A stretch of DNA of 64,000 nt from Liolophura sinensis (taxonomy: Eukaryota > Mollusca > Polyplacophora > Chitonida > Chitonidae). Below are positions 1 to 14,480 of the stretch, piece by piece. The first letter of the stretch is position 1. Each line of letters starts with the position of its first letter. Under the pieces are notes generated by a model. It was not told the origin of the DNA. It saw only the letters and a program-made list of their open reading frames with translations, and did not search any database. Made by a program: the position numbers and the translations under genes. Location of the stretch: assembly GCF_032854445.1 (NCBI RefSeq), contig NW_027017975.1, forward strand, positions 118,071-182,070. The letters run 5' to 3'.

Positions 1-632
1 ATTTTTGGACGAGAAATCGAATGGTGCAAACCGCGTTGCTCTCCGACCAATACTTTTGGCTGTAGCCACAAATGAATAATCATTGATGTCAAGATCACGT
101 GCCCAGCAACGGCTCTTACTCCATGGAAACCAAGGAAATTTGCAATTTTTCAACAGCTGGAGATGCCTGGCCCAATTGCGCATCTTTTGGCACCTTATTG
201 ATGTGGGTCAGTGTTCAATTGTACTTTTTACAGCGGACTGTATCAAGTACCTTGTGTTTTTTTTATATACAAATGGTGTGGTTTTTCTACATGTAGATAA
301 AGACATTGAGTTTGTCTTCAACTTAGAAGTAAGACAACTGCTGGGTGACTTAAATGGGCTCGGCCCAAAGATTTGACGTCGTCTGGGCTACCGAAGGGCA
401 CATAACTTATAATGAACAGTTGAATATAGTAATGACCAGTCGCGATTGTACATAGTTAGTGTAGCCGATTTCAATTCGCAAAAAGACCAGGCAAAAATCC
501 AAAAGTGGAAAAACTGTTCCAATGCTGCTGGTAAGAGGCTAATCCGACGTATTTTTTGACGAGAAATCGAATGGTGCAAACCGCGTTGCTCTCCGACCAA
601 TACTTTTGGCTGTAGCCACAAATGAATAATCA

Positions 633-3600
633 TTGATGTCAAGATCACGTGCCCAGCAACGGCTCTTACTCCATGGAAACCAAGGAAATTTCCAATTTTT
701 CAACAGCTGGAGATGCCTGGCCCAATTGCGCATCTTTTGGCACCTTATTGATGTGGGTCAGTGTTTAATTTTACTTTTACAGCGGACTGTATCAAGTACA
801 TTGTGTTTTTTTTATATACAAATGGTGTGGTTTTTCTACATGTAGATAAAGACATTGAGTTTGTCTTCGACTTAGAAGTAAGACATTTGCTGGGTGAGTT
901 AAATGGGCTTGGCCCAAAGATTTGACGTCGTCTGGGCTACCGAAGGGCACATAACTTATAATGAAAAGTTGAATATAGTAATGACCAGTCGCGATTGTAC
1001 ATAGTTAATGTAGCCGATTTCAATTAGAAAAAAAACCAGGCAAAAATCCAAAAGTAGAAAAACTGTTCCAATGCTGCTTGTAAGAGGCTAATCCGACGTA
1101 TTTTTTGACGAGAAATCGAATGGTGCAAACCGTGTTGCTCTCCGACCAATACTTTTGGCTGTAGCCACAAATGAATAATCATTGATGTCAAGATCACGTG
1201 CCCAGCAACGGCTCTTACTCCATGGAAACCAAGGAAATTTGCAATTTTTCAACAGCTGGAGATGCCTGGCCCAATTGCGCATCTTTTGGCACCTTATTGA
1301 TGTGGGTCAGTGTTCAATTGTACTTTTTACAGCGGACTGTATCAAGTACCTTGTGTTTTTTTTATATACAAATGGTGTGGTTTTTCTACATGTAGATAAA
1401 GACATTGAGTTTGTCTTCGACTTAGAAGTAAGACATTTGCTGGGTGAGTTAAATGGGCTTGGCCCAAAGATTTGACGTCGTCTGGGCTACCGAAGGGCAC
1501 ATAACTTATAATGAAAAGTTGAATATAGTAATGACCAGTCGCGATTGTACATAGTTAATGTAGCCGATTTCAATTAGCAAAAAGACCAGGCAAAAATCCA
1601 AAAGTGGAAAAACTGTTCCAATGCTGCTGGTAAGAGGCTAATCCGACGTATTTTTTGACGAGAAATCGAATGGTGCAAACCGCGTTGCTCTCCGACCAAT
1701 ACTTTTGGCTGTAGCCACAAATGAATAATCATTGATGTCAAGATCACGTGCCCAGCAACGGCTCTTACTCCATGGAAACCAAGGAAATTTGCAATTTTTC
1801 AACAGCTGGAGATGCCTGGCCCAATTGCGCATCTTTTGGCACCTTATTGATGTGGGTCAGTGTTTAATTTTACTTTTTATAGCGGACTGTATCAAGTACC
1901 TTGTGTTTTTTTTATAGACAAATGGTGTGGTTTTTCTACATGTAGATAAAGACATTGAGTTTGTCTTCGACTTAGAAGTAAGACATTTGCTGGGTGAGTT
2001 AAATGGGCTTGGCCCAAAGATTTGACGTCGTCTGGGCTACCGAAGGGCACATAACTTATAATGAAAAGTTGAATATAGTAATGACCAGTCGCGATTGTAC
2101 ATAGTTAATGTAGCCGATTTCAATTAGAAAAAAAACCAGGGAAAAATCCAAAAGTAGAAAAACTGTTCCAATGCTGCTTGTAAGAGGCTAATCCGACGTA
2201 TTTTTTGACGAGAAATCGAATGGTGCAAACCGCGTTGCTCTCCGACCAATACTTTTGGCTGTAGCCACAAATGAATAATCATTGATGTCAAGATCACGTG
2301 CCCAGCAACGGCTCTTACTCCATGGAAACCAAGGAAATTTGCAATTTTTCAACAGCTGGAGATGCCTGGCCCAATTGCGCATCTTTTGGCACCTTATTGA
2401 TGTGGGTCAGTGTTCAATTGTACTTTTTACAGCGGACTGTATCAAGTACCTTGTGTTTTTTTTATATACAAATGGTGTGGTTTTTCTACATGTAGATAAA
2501 GACATTGAGTTTGTCTTCGACTTAGAAGTAAGACATTTGCTGGGTGAGTTAAATGGGCTTGGCCCAAAGATTTGACGTCGTCTGGGCTACCGAAGGGCAC
2601 ATAACTTATAATGAAAAGTTGAATATAGTAATGACCAGTCGCGATTGTACATAGTTAATGTAGCCGATTTCAATTAGCAAAAAGACCAGGCAAAAATCCA
2701 AAAGTGGAAAAACTGTTCCAATGCTGCTGGTAAGAGGCTAATCCGACGTATTTTTTGACGAGAAATCGAATGGTGCAAACCGCGTTGCTCTCCGACCAAT
2801 ACTTTTGGCTGTAGCCACAAATGAATAATCATTGATGTCAAGATCACGTGCCCAGCAACGGCTCTTACTCCATGGAAACCAAGGAAATTTGCAATTTTTC
2901 AACAGCTGGAGATGCCTGGCCCAATTGCGCATCTTTTGGCACCTTATTGATGTGGGTCAGTGTTCAATTGTACTTTTTACAGCGGACTGTATCAAGTACC
3001 TTGTGTTTTTTTTATATACAAATGGTGTGGTTTTTCTACATGTAGATAAAGACATTGAGATTGTCTTCGACTTAGAAGTAAGACATTTGCTGGGGGAGTT
3101 AAATGGGCTTGGCCCAAAGATTTGACGTCGTCTGGGCTACCGAAGGGCACATAACTTATAATGAACAGTTGAATATAGTAATGACCAGTCGCGATTGTAC
3201 ATAGTTAATGTAGCCGATTTCAATTCGCAAAAAGACCAGGCAAAAATCCAAAAGTGGAAAAACTGTTCCAATGCTGCTGGTAAGAGGCTAATCCGACGTA
3301 TTTTTGGACGAGAAATCGAATGGTGCAAACCGCGTTGCTCTCCGACCAATACTTTTGGCTGTAGCCACAAATGAATAAGCATTGATGTCAAGATCACGTG
3401 CCCAGCAACGGCTCTTACTCCATGGAAACCAAGGAAATTTGCAATTTTTCAACAGCTGGAGATGCCTGGCCCAATTGCGCATCTTTTGGCACCTTATTGA
3501 TGTGGGTCAGTGTTTAATTTTACTTTTTACAGCGGACTGTATCAAGTACCTTGTGTTTTTTTTATATACAAATGGTGTGGTTTTTCTACATGTAGATAAA

Positions 3601-3932
3601 GACATTGAGTTTGTCTTCGACTTAGAAGTAAGACATTTGCTGGGTGAGTTAAATGGGCTTGGCCCAAAGATTTGACGTCGTCTGGGCTACCGAAGGGCAC
3701 ATAACTTATAATGAAAAGTTGAATATAGTAATGACCAGTCGCGATTGTACATAGTTAATGTAGCCGATTTCAATTAGAAAAAAAAAACAGGCAAAAATCC
3801 AAAAGTAGAAAAACTGTTCCAATGCTGCTTGTAAGAGGCTAATCCGACGTATTTTTTGACGAGAAATCGAATGGTGCAAACCGCGTTGCTCTCCGACCAA
3901 TACTTTTGGCTGTAGCCACAAATGAATAATCA
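633..3932 (+). repeat. Alternating monomer variants (dimer and trimer spacing), left domain
   Basis: A monomer subtype marked by GTGTTTAATTTTAC (about 764, 1861, 3512) followed by CAATTAGAAAAAA before the ACCAGG segment and by GCTGCTTGTAAG is found at 633, 1732 and 3382. The intervening monomers at 1182, 2282 and 2832 have GTTCAATTGTAC and CAATTAGCAAAAAG or a related form. Spacing between marked copies is 1099 and then 1650 bp, two and three monomers. This is short higher-order alternation within the array. Confidence 0.7.
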
Positions 3933-5571
3933 TTGATGTCAAGATCACGTGCCCAGCAACGGCTCTTACTCCATGGAAACCAAGGAAATTTGCAATTTTT
4001 CAACAGCTGGAGATGCCTGGCCCAATTGCGCATCTTTTGGCACCTTATTGATGTGGGTCAGTGTTCAATTGTACTTTTTACAGCGGACTGTATCAAGTAC
4101 CTTGTGTTTTTTTTTATATACAAATGGTGTGGTTTTTCTACATGTAGATAAAGACATTGAGTTTGTCTTCGACTTAGAAGTAAGACATTTGCTGGGTGAG
4201 TTAAATGGGCTTGGCCCAAAGATTTGACGTCGTCTGGGCTACCGAAGGGCACATAACTTATAATGAAAAGTTGAATATAGTAATGACCAGTCGCGATTGT
4301 ACATAGTTAATGTAGCCGATTTCAATTAGCAAAAAGACCAGGCAAAAATCCAAAAGTGGAAAAACTGTTCCAATGCTGCTGGTAAGAGGCTAATCCGACG
4401 TATTTTTTGACGAGAAATCGAATGGTGCAAACCGCGTTGCTCTCCGACCAATACTTTTGGCTGTAGCCACAAATGAATAATCATTGATGTCAAGATCACG
4501 TGCCCAGCAACGGCTCTTACTCCATGGAAACCAAGGAAATTTGCAATTTTTCAACAGCTGGAGATGCCTGGCCCAATTGCGCATCTTTTGGCACCTTATT
4601 GATGTGGGTCAGTGTTCAATTGTACTTTTTACAGCGGACGGTATCAAGTACCTTGTGTTTTTTTTATATACAAATGGTGTGGTTTTTCTACATGTAGATA
4701 AAGACATTGAGATTGTCTTCGACTTAGAAGTAAGACATTTGCTGGGTGAGTTAAATGGGCTTGGCCCAAAGATTTGACGTCGTCTGGGCTACCGAAGGGC
4801 ACATAACTTATAATGAAAAGTTGAATATAGTAATGACCAGTCGCGATTGAACATAGTTAATGTAGCCGATTTCAATTAGAAAAAACACCAGGCAAAAATC
4901 CAAAAGTGGAAAAACTGTTCCAATGCTGCTGGTAAGAGGCTAATCCGACGTATTTTTTGACGAGAAATCGAATGGTGCAAACCGCGTTGCTCTCCGACCA
5001 ATACTTTTGGCTGTAGCCACAAATGAATAATCATTGATGTCAAGATCACGTGCCCAGCAACGGCTCTTACTCCATGGAAACCAAGGAAATTTGCAATTTT
5101 TCAACAGCTGGAGATGCCTGGCCCAATTGCGCATCTTTTGGCACTTTATTGATGTGGGTCAGTGTTCAATTGTACTTTTTACAGCGGACTGTATCAAGTA
5201 CCTTGTGCTTTTTTTATATACAAATGGTGTGGTTTTTCTACATGTAGATAAAGACATTGAGTTTGTCTTCGACTTAGAAGTACGACATTTGCTGGGTGAG
5301 TTAAATGGGCTTGGCCCAAAGATTTGACGTCGTCTGGGCTACCGAAGGGCACATAACTTATAATGAAAAGTTGAATATAGTAATGACCAGTCGCGATTGT
5401 ACATAGTTAATGTAGCCGATTTCAATTCGCAAAAAGACCAGGCAAAAATCCAAAAGTGGAAAAAACTGTTCCAATGCTGCTGGTAAGAGGCTAATCCGAC
5501 GTATTTTTTGACGAGAAATCGAATGGTGCAAACCGCGTTGCTCTCCGACCAATACTTTTGGCTGTAGCCAC

Positions 5572-8500
5572 AATTGAAAAATCATTGATGTCAAGATCAC
5601 GTGCCCAGCAACGGCTCTTACTCCATGGAAACCAAGGAAATTTGCAATTTTTCAACAGCTAGAGATACCTGGCCCAATTGCGCATCTTTTGGCACCTTAT
5701 TGATGTGGGTCAGTGTTCAATTGTACTTTTTACAGCGGACTGTATCAAGTACCTTGTGTTTTTTTATTTACAAATGGTGTGGTTTTTCTACATGTAGATA
5801 AAGACATTGAGTTTGTCTTCGACTTAGAAGTAAGACAACTCCTGGTTGAGTTAAATGGGCTTGGCCCAAAGATTTGACGTCGTCTGGGCTACCGAAGGGC
5901 ACATAACTTATAATGAAAAGTTGAATATAGTAATGACCAGTCGCGATTGTACATAGTTAATGTAGCCGATTTCAATTAGCAAAAAGACCAGGCAAAAATC
6001 CAAAAGTGGGAAAACTGTTCCAATGCTGTTGGTAAGAGGCTAATCCGACGTATTTTTTGACGAGAAATCGAATGGTGCAAACCGCGTTGCTCTCCGACCA
6101 ATACTTTTGGCTGTAGCCACAAATGAATAATCATTGATGTCAAGATCACGTGCCCAGCAACGGCTCTTACTCCATGGAAACCAAGGAAATTTGCAATTTT
6201 TCAACAGCTGGAGATGCCTGGCCCAATTACGCATCTTTTGGCACCTTATTGATGTGGGTCAGTGTTCAATTGTACTTTTTACAGCGGACTGTATCAAGTA
6301 CCTTGTGTTTTTTTTATATACAAATGGTGTGGTTTTTCTACATGTAGATAAAGACATTGAGTTTGTCTTCGACTTAGAAGTAAGACATTTGCTGGGTGAG
6401 TTAAATGGGCTTGGCCCAAAGATTTGACGTCGTCTGTGCTACCGAAGGGCACATAACTTATAATGAACAGTTGAATATAGTAATGACCAGTCGCGATTGT
6501 ACATAGTTAGTGTAGCCGATTTCAATTCGCAAAAAGACCAGGCAAAAATCCAAAAGTGGAAAAACTGTTCCAATGCTGCTGGTAAGAGGCTAATCCGACG
6601 TATTTTTTGACGAGAAATCGAATGGTGCAAACCGCGTTGCTCTCCGACCAATACTTTTGGCTGTAGCCACAAATGAATAATCATTGATGTCAAGATCACG
6701 TGCCCAGCAACGGCTCTTACTCCATGGAAACCAAGGAAATTTGCAATTTTTCAACAGCTGGAGATGCCTGGCCCAATTGCGCATCTTTTGGCACCTTATT
6801 GATGTGGGTCAGTGTTCAATTGTACTTTTTACAGCGGACTGTATCAAGTACCTTGTGTTTTTTTTATATACAAATGGTGTGGTTTTTCTACATGTAGATA
6901 AACACATTGAGTTTGTCTTCGACTTAGAAGTAAGACAACTCCTGGTTGAGTTAAATGGGCTTGGCCCAAAGATTTGACGTCGTCTGGGCTACCGAAGGGC
7001 ACATAACTTATAATGAAAAGTTGAATATAGTAATGACCAGTCGCGATTGTACATAGTTAATGTAGCCGATTTCAATTAGCAAAAAGACCAGGCAAAAATC
7101 CAAAAGTGGAAAAACTGTTCCAATGTTGCTGGTAAGAGGCTAATCCGACGTATTTTTGGACGAGAAATCGAATGGTGCAAACCGCGTTGCTCTCCGACCA
7201 ATACTTTTGGCTGTAGCCACAAATGAATAATCATTGATGTCAAGATCACGTGCCCAGCAACGGCTCTTACTCCATGGAAACCAAGGAAATTTGCAATTTT
7301 TCAACAGCTGGAGATGCCTGGCCCAATTGCGCATCTTTTGGCACCTTATTGATGTGGGTCAGTGTTCAATTGTACTTTTTTACAGCAGACTGTATCAAGT
7401 ACCTTGTGTTTTTTTATATACAAATGGTGTGGTTTTTCTACATGTAGATAAAGACATTGAGTTTGTCTTCGACTTAGAAGTAAGACATTTGCTGGGTGAG
7501 TTAAATGGGCTTGGCCCAAAGATTTGACGTCGTCTGGGCTACCGAAGGGCACAAAACTTATAATGAAAAGTTGAATACAGTAATGACCAGTCGCGATTGT
7601 ACATAGTTAATGTAGCCGATTTCAATTCGCAAAAAGACCAGGCAAAAATCCAAAAGTGGAAAAACTGTTCCAATGCTGCTGGTAAGAGGCTAATCCGACG
7701 TATTTTTGGACGAGAAATCGAATGGTGCAAACCGCGTTGCTCTCCGACCAATACTTTTGGCTGTAGCCACAAATGAATAATCATTGATGTCAAGATCACG
7801 TGCCCAGCAACGGCTCTTACTCCATGGAAACCAAGGAAATTTGCAATTTTTCAACAGCTGGAGATGCCTGGTCCAATTGCGCATCTTTTGGCACCTTATT
7901 GATGTGGGTCAGTGTTCAATTGTACTTTTTACAGCGGACTGTATCAAGTACCTTGTGTTTTTTTTATATACAAATGGTGTGGTTTTTCTACATGTAGATA
8001 AAGACATTGAGATTGTCTTCGACTTAGAAGTAAGACAACTGCTGGGTGAGTTAAATGGGCTTGGCCCAAAGATTTGGCGTCGTCTGGGCAACCGAAGGGC
8101 ACATAACTTATAATGAAAAGTTGAATATAGTAATGACCAGTCGCGAATGTACATAGTTAATGTAGCCGATTTCAATTAGCAAAAAGACCAGGCAAAAATC
8201 CAAAAGTGGAAAAACTGTTCCAATGCTGCTGGTAAGAGGCTAATCCGACGTATTTTTTGACGAGAAATCGAATGGTGCAAACCGCGTTGCTCCCCGCCCA
8301 TACTTTTGGCTGTAGCCACAAATGAATAATCATTGATGTCAAGATCACGTGCCCAGCAACGGCTCTTACTCCATGGAAACCAAGGAAATTTGCAATTTTT
8401 CAACAGCTGGAGATGCCTGGCCCAATTGCGCATCTTTTGGCACCTTATTGATGTGGGTCAGTGTTCAATTGTACTTTTTTACAGCAGACTGTATCAAGTA

Positions 8501-11500
8501 CCTTGTGTTTTTTTTTATATACAAATGGTGTGGTTTTTCTACATGTAGATAAAGACATTGAGTTTGTCTTCGACTTAGAAGTAAGACATTTGCTGGGTGA
8601 GTTAAATGGGCTTGGCCCAAAGATTTGACGTCGTCTGGGCTACCGAAGGGCACATAACTTATAATGAAAAGTTGAATATAGTAATGACCAGTCGCGATTG
8701 TACATAGTTAATGTAGCCGATTTCAATTAGCAAAAAGACCAGGCAAAAATCCAAAAGTGGAAAAAACTGTTCCAATGCTGCTGGTAAGAGGCTAATCCGA
8801 CGTATTTTTTGACGAGAAATCGAATGGTGCAAACCGCGTTGCTCTCCGACCAATACTTTTGGCTGTAGCCACAAATGAATAATCATTGATGTCAAGATCA
8901 CGTGCCCAGCAACGGCTCTTACTCCATGGAAACCAAGGAAATTTGCAATTTTTCAACAGCTGGAGATGCCTGGCCCAATTCCGCATCTTTTGGCACCTTA
9001 TTGATGTGGGTCAGTGTTCAATGTACTTTTTACAGCGGACTGTATCAAGTACCTTGTGTATTTTTTATATACAAATGGTGTGGTTTTTCTACATGTAGAT
9101 AAAGACATTGAGATTGTCTTCGACTTAGAAGTAAGACATTTGCTGGGTGAGTTAAATGGGCTTGGCCAAAGATTTGACGTCGTCTGGGCTACCGAAGGGC
9201 ACATAACTTATAATGAAAAGTTGAATATAGTAATGACCAGTCGCGATTGAACATAGTTAATGTAGCTGATTTCAATTAGAAAAAACACCAGGCAAAAATC
9301 CAAAAGTGGAAAAACTGTTCCAATGCTGCTGGTAAGAGGCTAATCCGACGTATTTTTTGACGAGAAATCGAATGGTGCAAACCGCGTTGCTCTCCGACCA
9401 ATACTTTTGGCTGTAGCCACAAATGAAAAATCATTGATGTCAAGATCACGTGCCCAGCAACGGCTCTTACTCCATGGAAACCAAGGAAATTTGCAATTTT
9501 TCAACAGCTGGAGATGCCTGGCCCAATTGCGCATCTTTTGGCACCTTATTGATGTGGGTCAGTGTTCAATTGTACTTTTTACAGCGGACTGTATCAAGTA
9601 CCTTGTGTTTTTTTATTTACAAATGGTGTGGTTTTTCCACATGTAGATAAAGACATTGAGTTTGTCTTCGACTTAGAAGTAAGACAACTCCTGGTTGAGT
9701 TAAATGGGCTTGGCCCAAAGATTTGACGTCGTCTGGGCTACCGAAGGGCACATAACTTATAATGAAAAGTTGAATATAGTAATGACCAGTCGCGATTGTA
9801 CATAGTTAATGTAGCCGATTTCAATTCGCAAAAAGCACAGGCAAAAATCCAAAAGTGGAAAAACTGTTCCAATGCTGTTGGTAAGAGGCTAATCCGACGT
9901 ATTCTTTGACGAGAAATCGAATGGTGCAAACCGCGTTGCTCTCCGACCAATACTTTTGGCTGTAGCCACAAATGAATAATCATTGATGTCAAGATCACGT
10001 GCCCAGCAACGGCTCTTACTCCATGGAAACCAAGGAAATTTGCAATTTTTCAACAGCTGGAGATGCCTGGCCCAATTACGCATCTTTTGGCACCTTATTG
10101 ATGTGGGTCAGTGTTCAATTGTACTTTTTACAGCGGACTGTATCAAGTACCTTGTGTTTTTTTTTATATACAAATGGTGTGGTTTTTCTACATGTAGATA
10201 AAGACATTGAGTTTGTCTTCGACTTAGAAGTAAGACATTTGCTGGGTGAGTTAAATGGGCTTGGCCCAAAGATTTGACGTCGTCTGTGCTACCGAAGGGC
10301 ACATAACTTATAATGAACAGTTGAATATAGTAATGACCAGTCGCGATTGTACATAGTTAGTGTAGCCCATTTCAATTCGCAAAAAGACCAGGCAAAAATC
10401 CAAAAGTGGAAAAACTGTTCCAATGCTGCTGGTAAGAGGCTAATCCGACGTATTTTTTGACGAGAAATCGAATGGTGCAAACCGCGTTGCTCTCCGACCA
10501 ATACTTTTGGCTGTAGCCACAAATGAATAATCATTGATGTCAAGATCACGTGCCCACCAACGGCTCTTACTCCATGGAAACCAAGGAAATTTGCAATTTT
10601 TCAACAGCTGGAGATGCCTGGCCCAATTGCGCATCTTTTGGCACCTTATTGATGTGGGTCAGTGTTCAATTGTACTTTTTACAGCGGACTGTATCAAGTA
10701 CCTTGTGTTTTTTTATATACAAATGGTGTGGTTTTTCTACATGTAGATAAACACATTGAGTTTGTCTTCGACTTAGAAGTAAGACAACTCCCGGTTGAGT
10801 TAAATGGGCTTGGCCCAAAGATTTGACGTCGTCTGTGCTACCGAAGGGCACATAACTTATAATGAACAGTTGAATATAGTAATGACCAGTCGCGATTGTA
10901 CATAGTTAGTGTAGCCGATTTCAATTCGCAAAAAGACCAGGCAAAAATCCAAAAGTGGAAAAACTGTTCCAATGCTGCTGGTAAGAGGCTAATCCGACGT
11001 ATTTTTTGACGAGAAATCGAATGGTGCAAACCGCGTTGCTCTCCGACCAATACTTTTGGCTGTAGCCACAAATGAATAATCATTGATGTCAAGATCACGT
11101 GCCCAGCAACGGCTCTTACTCCATGGAAACCAAGGAAATTTGCAATTTTTCAACAGCTGGAGATGCCTGGCCCAATTGCGCATCTTTTGGCACCTTATTG
11201 ATGTGGGTCAGTGTTCAATTGTACTTTTTACAGCGGACTGTATCAAGTACCTTGTGTTTTTTTATATACAAATGGTGTGGTTTTTCTACATGTAGATAAA
11301 CACATTGAGTTTGTCTTCGACTTAGAAGTAAGACAACTCCTGGTTGAGTTAAATGGGCTTGGCCCAAAGATTTGACGTCGTCTGGGCTACCGAAGGGCAC
11401 ATAACTTATAATGAAAAGTTGAATATAGTAATGACCAGTCGCGATTGTACATAGTTAATGTAGCCGATTTCAATTAGCAAAAAGACCAGGCAAAAATCCA

Positions 11501-14480
11501 AAAGTGGAAAAACTGTTCCAATGTTGCTGGTAAGAGGCTAATCCGACGTATTTTTGGACGAGAAATCGAATGGTGCAAACCGCGTTGCTCTCCGACCAAT
11601 ACTTTTGGCTGTAGCCACAAATGAATAATCATTGATGTCAAGATCACGTGCCCAGCAACGGCTCTTACTCCATGGAAACCAAGGAAATTTGCAATTTTTC
11701 AACAGCTGGAGATGCCTGGCCCAATTGCGCATCTTTTGGCACCTTATTGATGTGGGTCAGTGTTCAATTGTACTTTTTTACAGCAGACTGTATCAAGTAC
11801 CTTGTGTTTTTTTATATACAAATGGTGTGGTTTTTCTACATGTAGATAAAGACATTGAGTTTGTCTTCGACTTAGAAGTAAGACATTTGCTGGGTGAGTT
11901 AAATGGGCTTGGCCCAAAGATTTGACGTCGTCTGGGCTACCGAAGGGCACAAAACTTATAATGAAAAGTTGAATACAGTAATGACCAGTCGCGATTGTAC
12001 ATAGTTAATGTAGCCGATTTCAATTCGCAAAAAGACCAGGCAAAAATCCAAAAGTGGAAAAAACTGTTCCAATGCTGCTGGTAAGAGGCTAATCCGACGT
12101 ATTTTTGGACGAGAAATCGAATGGTGCAAACCGCGTTGCTCTCCGACCAATACTTTTGGCTGTAGCCACAAATGAATAATCATTGATGTCAAGATCACGT
12201 GCCCAGCAACGGCTCTTACTCCATGGAAACCAAGGAAATTTGCAATTTTTCAACAGCTGGAGATGCCTGGTCCAATTGCGCATCTTTTGGCACCTTATTG
12301 ATGTGGGTCAGTGTTTAATTTTACTTTTTACAGCGGACTGTATCAAGTACCTTGTGTTTTTTTTATATACAAATGGTGTGGTTTTTCTACATGTAGATAA
12401 AGACATTGAGATTGTCTTCGACTTAGAAGTAAGACAACTGCTGGGTGAGTTAAATGGGCTTGGCCCAAAGATTTGGCGTCGTCTGGGCAACCGAAGGGCA
12501 CATAACTTATAATGAAAAGTTGAATATAGTAATGACCAGTCGCGAATGTACATAGTTAATGTAGCCGATTTCAATTAGCAAAAAGACCAGGCAAAAATCC
12601 AAAAGTGGAAAAACTGTTCCAATGCTGCTGGTAAGAGGCTAATCCGACGTATTTTTTGACCAGAAATCGAATGGTGCAAACCGCGTTGCTCCCCGCCCAT
12701 ACTTTTGGCTGTAGCCACAAATGAATAATCATTGATGTCAAGATCACGTGCCCAGCAACGGCTCTTACTCCATGGAAACCAAGGAAATTTGCAAGTTTTC
12801 AACAGCTGGAGATGCCTGGCCCAATTGCGCATCTTTTGGCACCTTATTGATGTGGGTCAGTGTTCAATTGTACTTTTTACAGCGGACTGTATCAAGTACC
12901 TTGTGTTTTTTTTATATACAAATGGTGTGGTTTTTCTACATGTAGATAAAGACATTGAGTTCGTCTTCGACTTAGAAGTAAGACATTTGCTGGGTGAGTT
13001 AAATGGGCTTGGCCCAAAGATTTGACGTCGTCTGGGCTACCGAAGGGCACATAACTTATAATGAAAAGTTGAATATAGTAATGACCAGTCGCGATTGTAC
13101 ATAGTTAATGTAGCCCATTTCAATTCGCAAAAAGACCAGGCAAAAATCCAAAAGTGGAAAAACTGTTCCAATGCTGCTGGTAAGAGGCTAATCCGACGTA
13201 TTTTTTGACGAGAAATCGAATGGTGCAAACCGCGTTGCTCTCCGACCAATACTTTTGGCTGTAGCCACAAATGAAAAATCATTGATGTCAAGATCACGTG
13301 CCCAGCAACGGCTCTTACTCCATGGAAACCAAGGAAATTTGCAATTTTTCAACAGCTGGAGATGCCTGGCCCAATTGCGCATCTTTTGGCACCTTATTGA
13401 TGTGGGTCAGTGTTCAATTGTACTTTTTACAGCGGACTGTATCAAGTACCTTGTGTTTTTTTATTTACAAATGGTGTGGTTTTTCTACATGTAGATAAAG
13501 ACATTGAGTTTGTCTTCGACTTAGAAGTAACACAACTCCTGGTTGAGTTAAATGGGCTTGGCCCAAAGATTTGACGTCGTCTGGGCTACCGAAGGGCACA
13601 TAACTTATAATGAAAAGTTGAATATAGTAATGACCAGTCGCGATTGTACATAGTTAATGTAGCCGATTTCAATTCGCAAAAAGCACAGGCAAAAATCCAA
13701 AAGTGGAAAAACTGTTCCAATGCTGTTGGTAAGAGGCTAATCCGACGTATTTTTTGACGAGAAATCGAATGGTGCAAACCGCGTTGCTCTCCGACCAATA
13801 CTTTTGGCTGTAGCCACAAATGAATAATCATTGATGTCAAGATCACGTGCCCAGCAACGGCTCTTACTCCATGGAAACCCAAGGAAATTTGCAATTTTTC
13901 AACAGCTTGAGATGCCTGGCCCAATTGCGCATCTTTTGGCACCTTATTGATGTGGGTCAGTGTTCAATTGTACTTTTTACAGCGGACTGTATCAAGTACC
14001 TTGTGTTTTTTTTATATACAAATGGTGTGGTTTTTCTACATGTAGATAAAGACATTGAGTTTGTCTTCGACTTAGAAGTAAGAATTTGCTGGGTGAGTTA
14101 AATGGGCTTGGCCCAAAGATTTGACGTCGTCTGTGCTACCGAAGGGCACATAACTTATAGTGAACAGTTGAATATAGTAATGACCAGTCGCGATTGTACA
14201 TAGTTAGTGTAGCCCATTTCAATTCGCAAAAAGACCAGGCAAAAATCCAAAAGTGGAAAAACTGTTCCAATGCTGCTGGTAAGAGGCTAATCCGGCGTAT
14301 TTTTTGACGAGAAATCGAATGGTGCAAACCGCGTTGCTCTCCGACCAATACTTTTGGCTGTAGCCACAAATGAATAATCATTGATGTCAAGATCACGTGC
14401 CCAGCAACGGCTCTTACTCCATGGAAACCAAGGAAATTTGCAATTTTTCAACAGCTGGAGATGCCTGGCCCAATTGCGCA
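5572..14480 (+). repeat. 7-monomer higher-order unit (about 3.85 kb), three copies, left domain
   Basis: Rare variants recur about 3848 bp apart. A TGAAAAATCATTG change is at 5574, 9425 and 13273. A shortened TTTTTATTTACAAATG is near 5761, 9610 and 13459. The CTCCTGGTTGAG form is at about 5838, 9687 and 13534. ATGCTGTTGG is near 6025, 9871 and 13720. A second set recurs 4399 bp apart: CACAAAACTTAT at 7551 and 11950, GAATACAGTAAT at 7574 and 11973, TTGGCGTCG at 8074 and 12473, and CCCCGCCCAT at 8291 and 12690. The second copy seems to have gained one monomer (10289-10838 resembles the next) and lost the counterpart of the 8886 monomer. The third copy fades after about 14.4 kb. Confidence 0.75.

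Noticed and set aside
83-376. A 97-codon open frame, and its 60-109 codon relatives, recurring every 550 bp in both arrays
   Set aside because: It recurs only because the DNA repeats. Its carboxyl end changes whenever the homopolymer run changes length, many copies are broken, and several antisense frames of similar length are equally open. I recognise no domain. Recurrence alone is not evidence of coding.
1415-1431. Possible CENP-B box in the satellite monomer
   Set aside because: Only TTCG, the central A and one further base fit the conserved positions; the CGGG part is absent. This is too weak to call.
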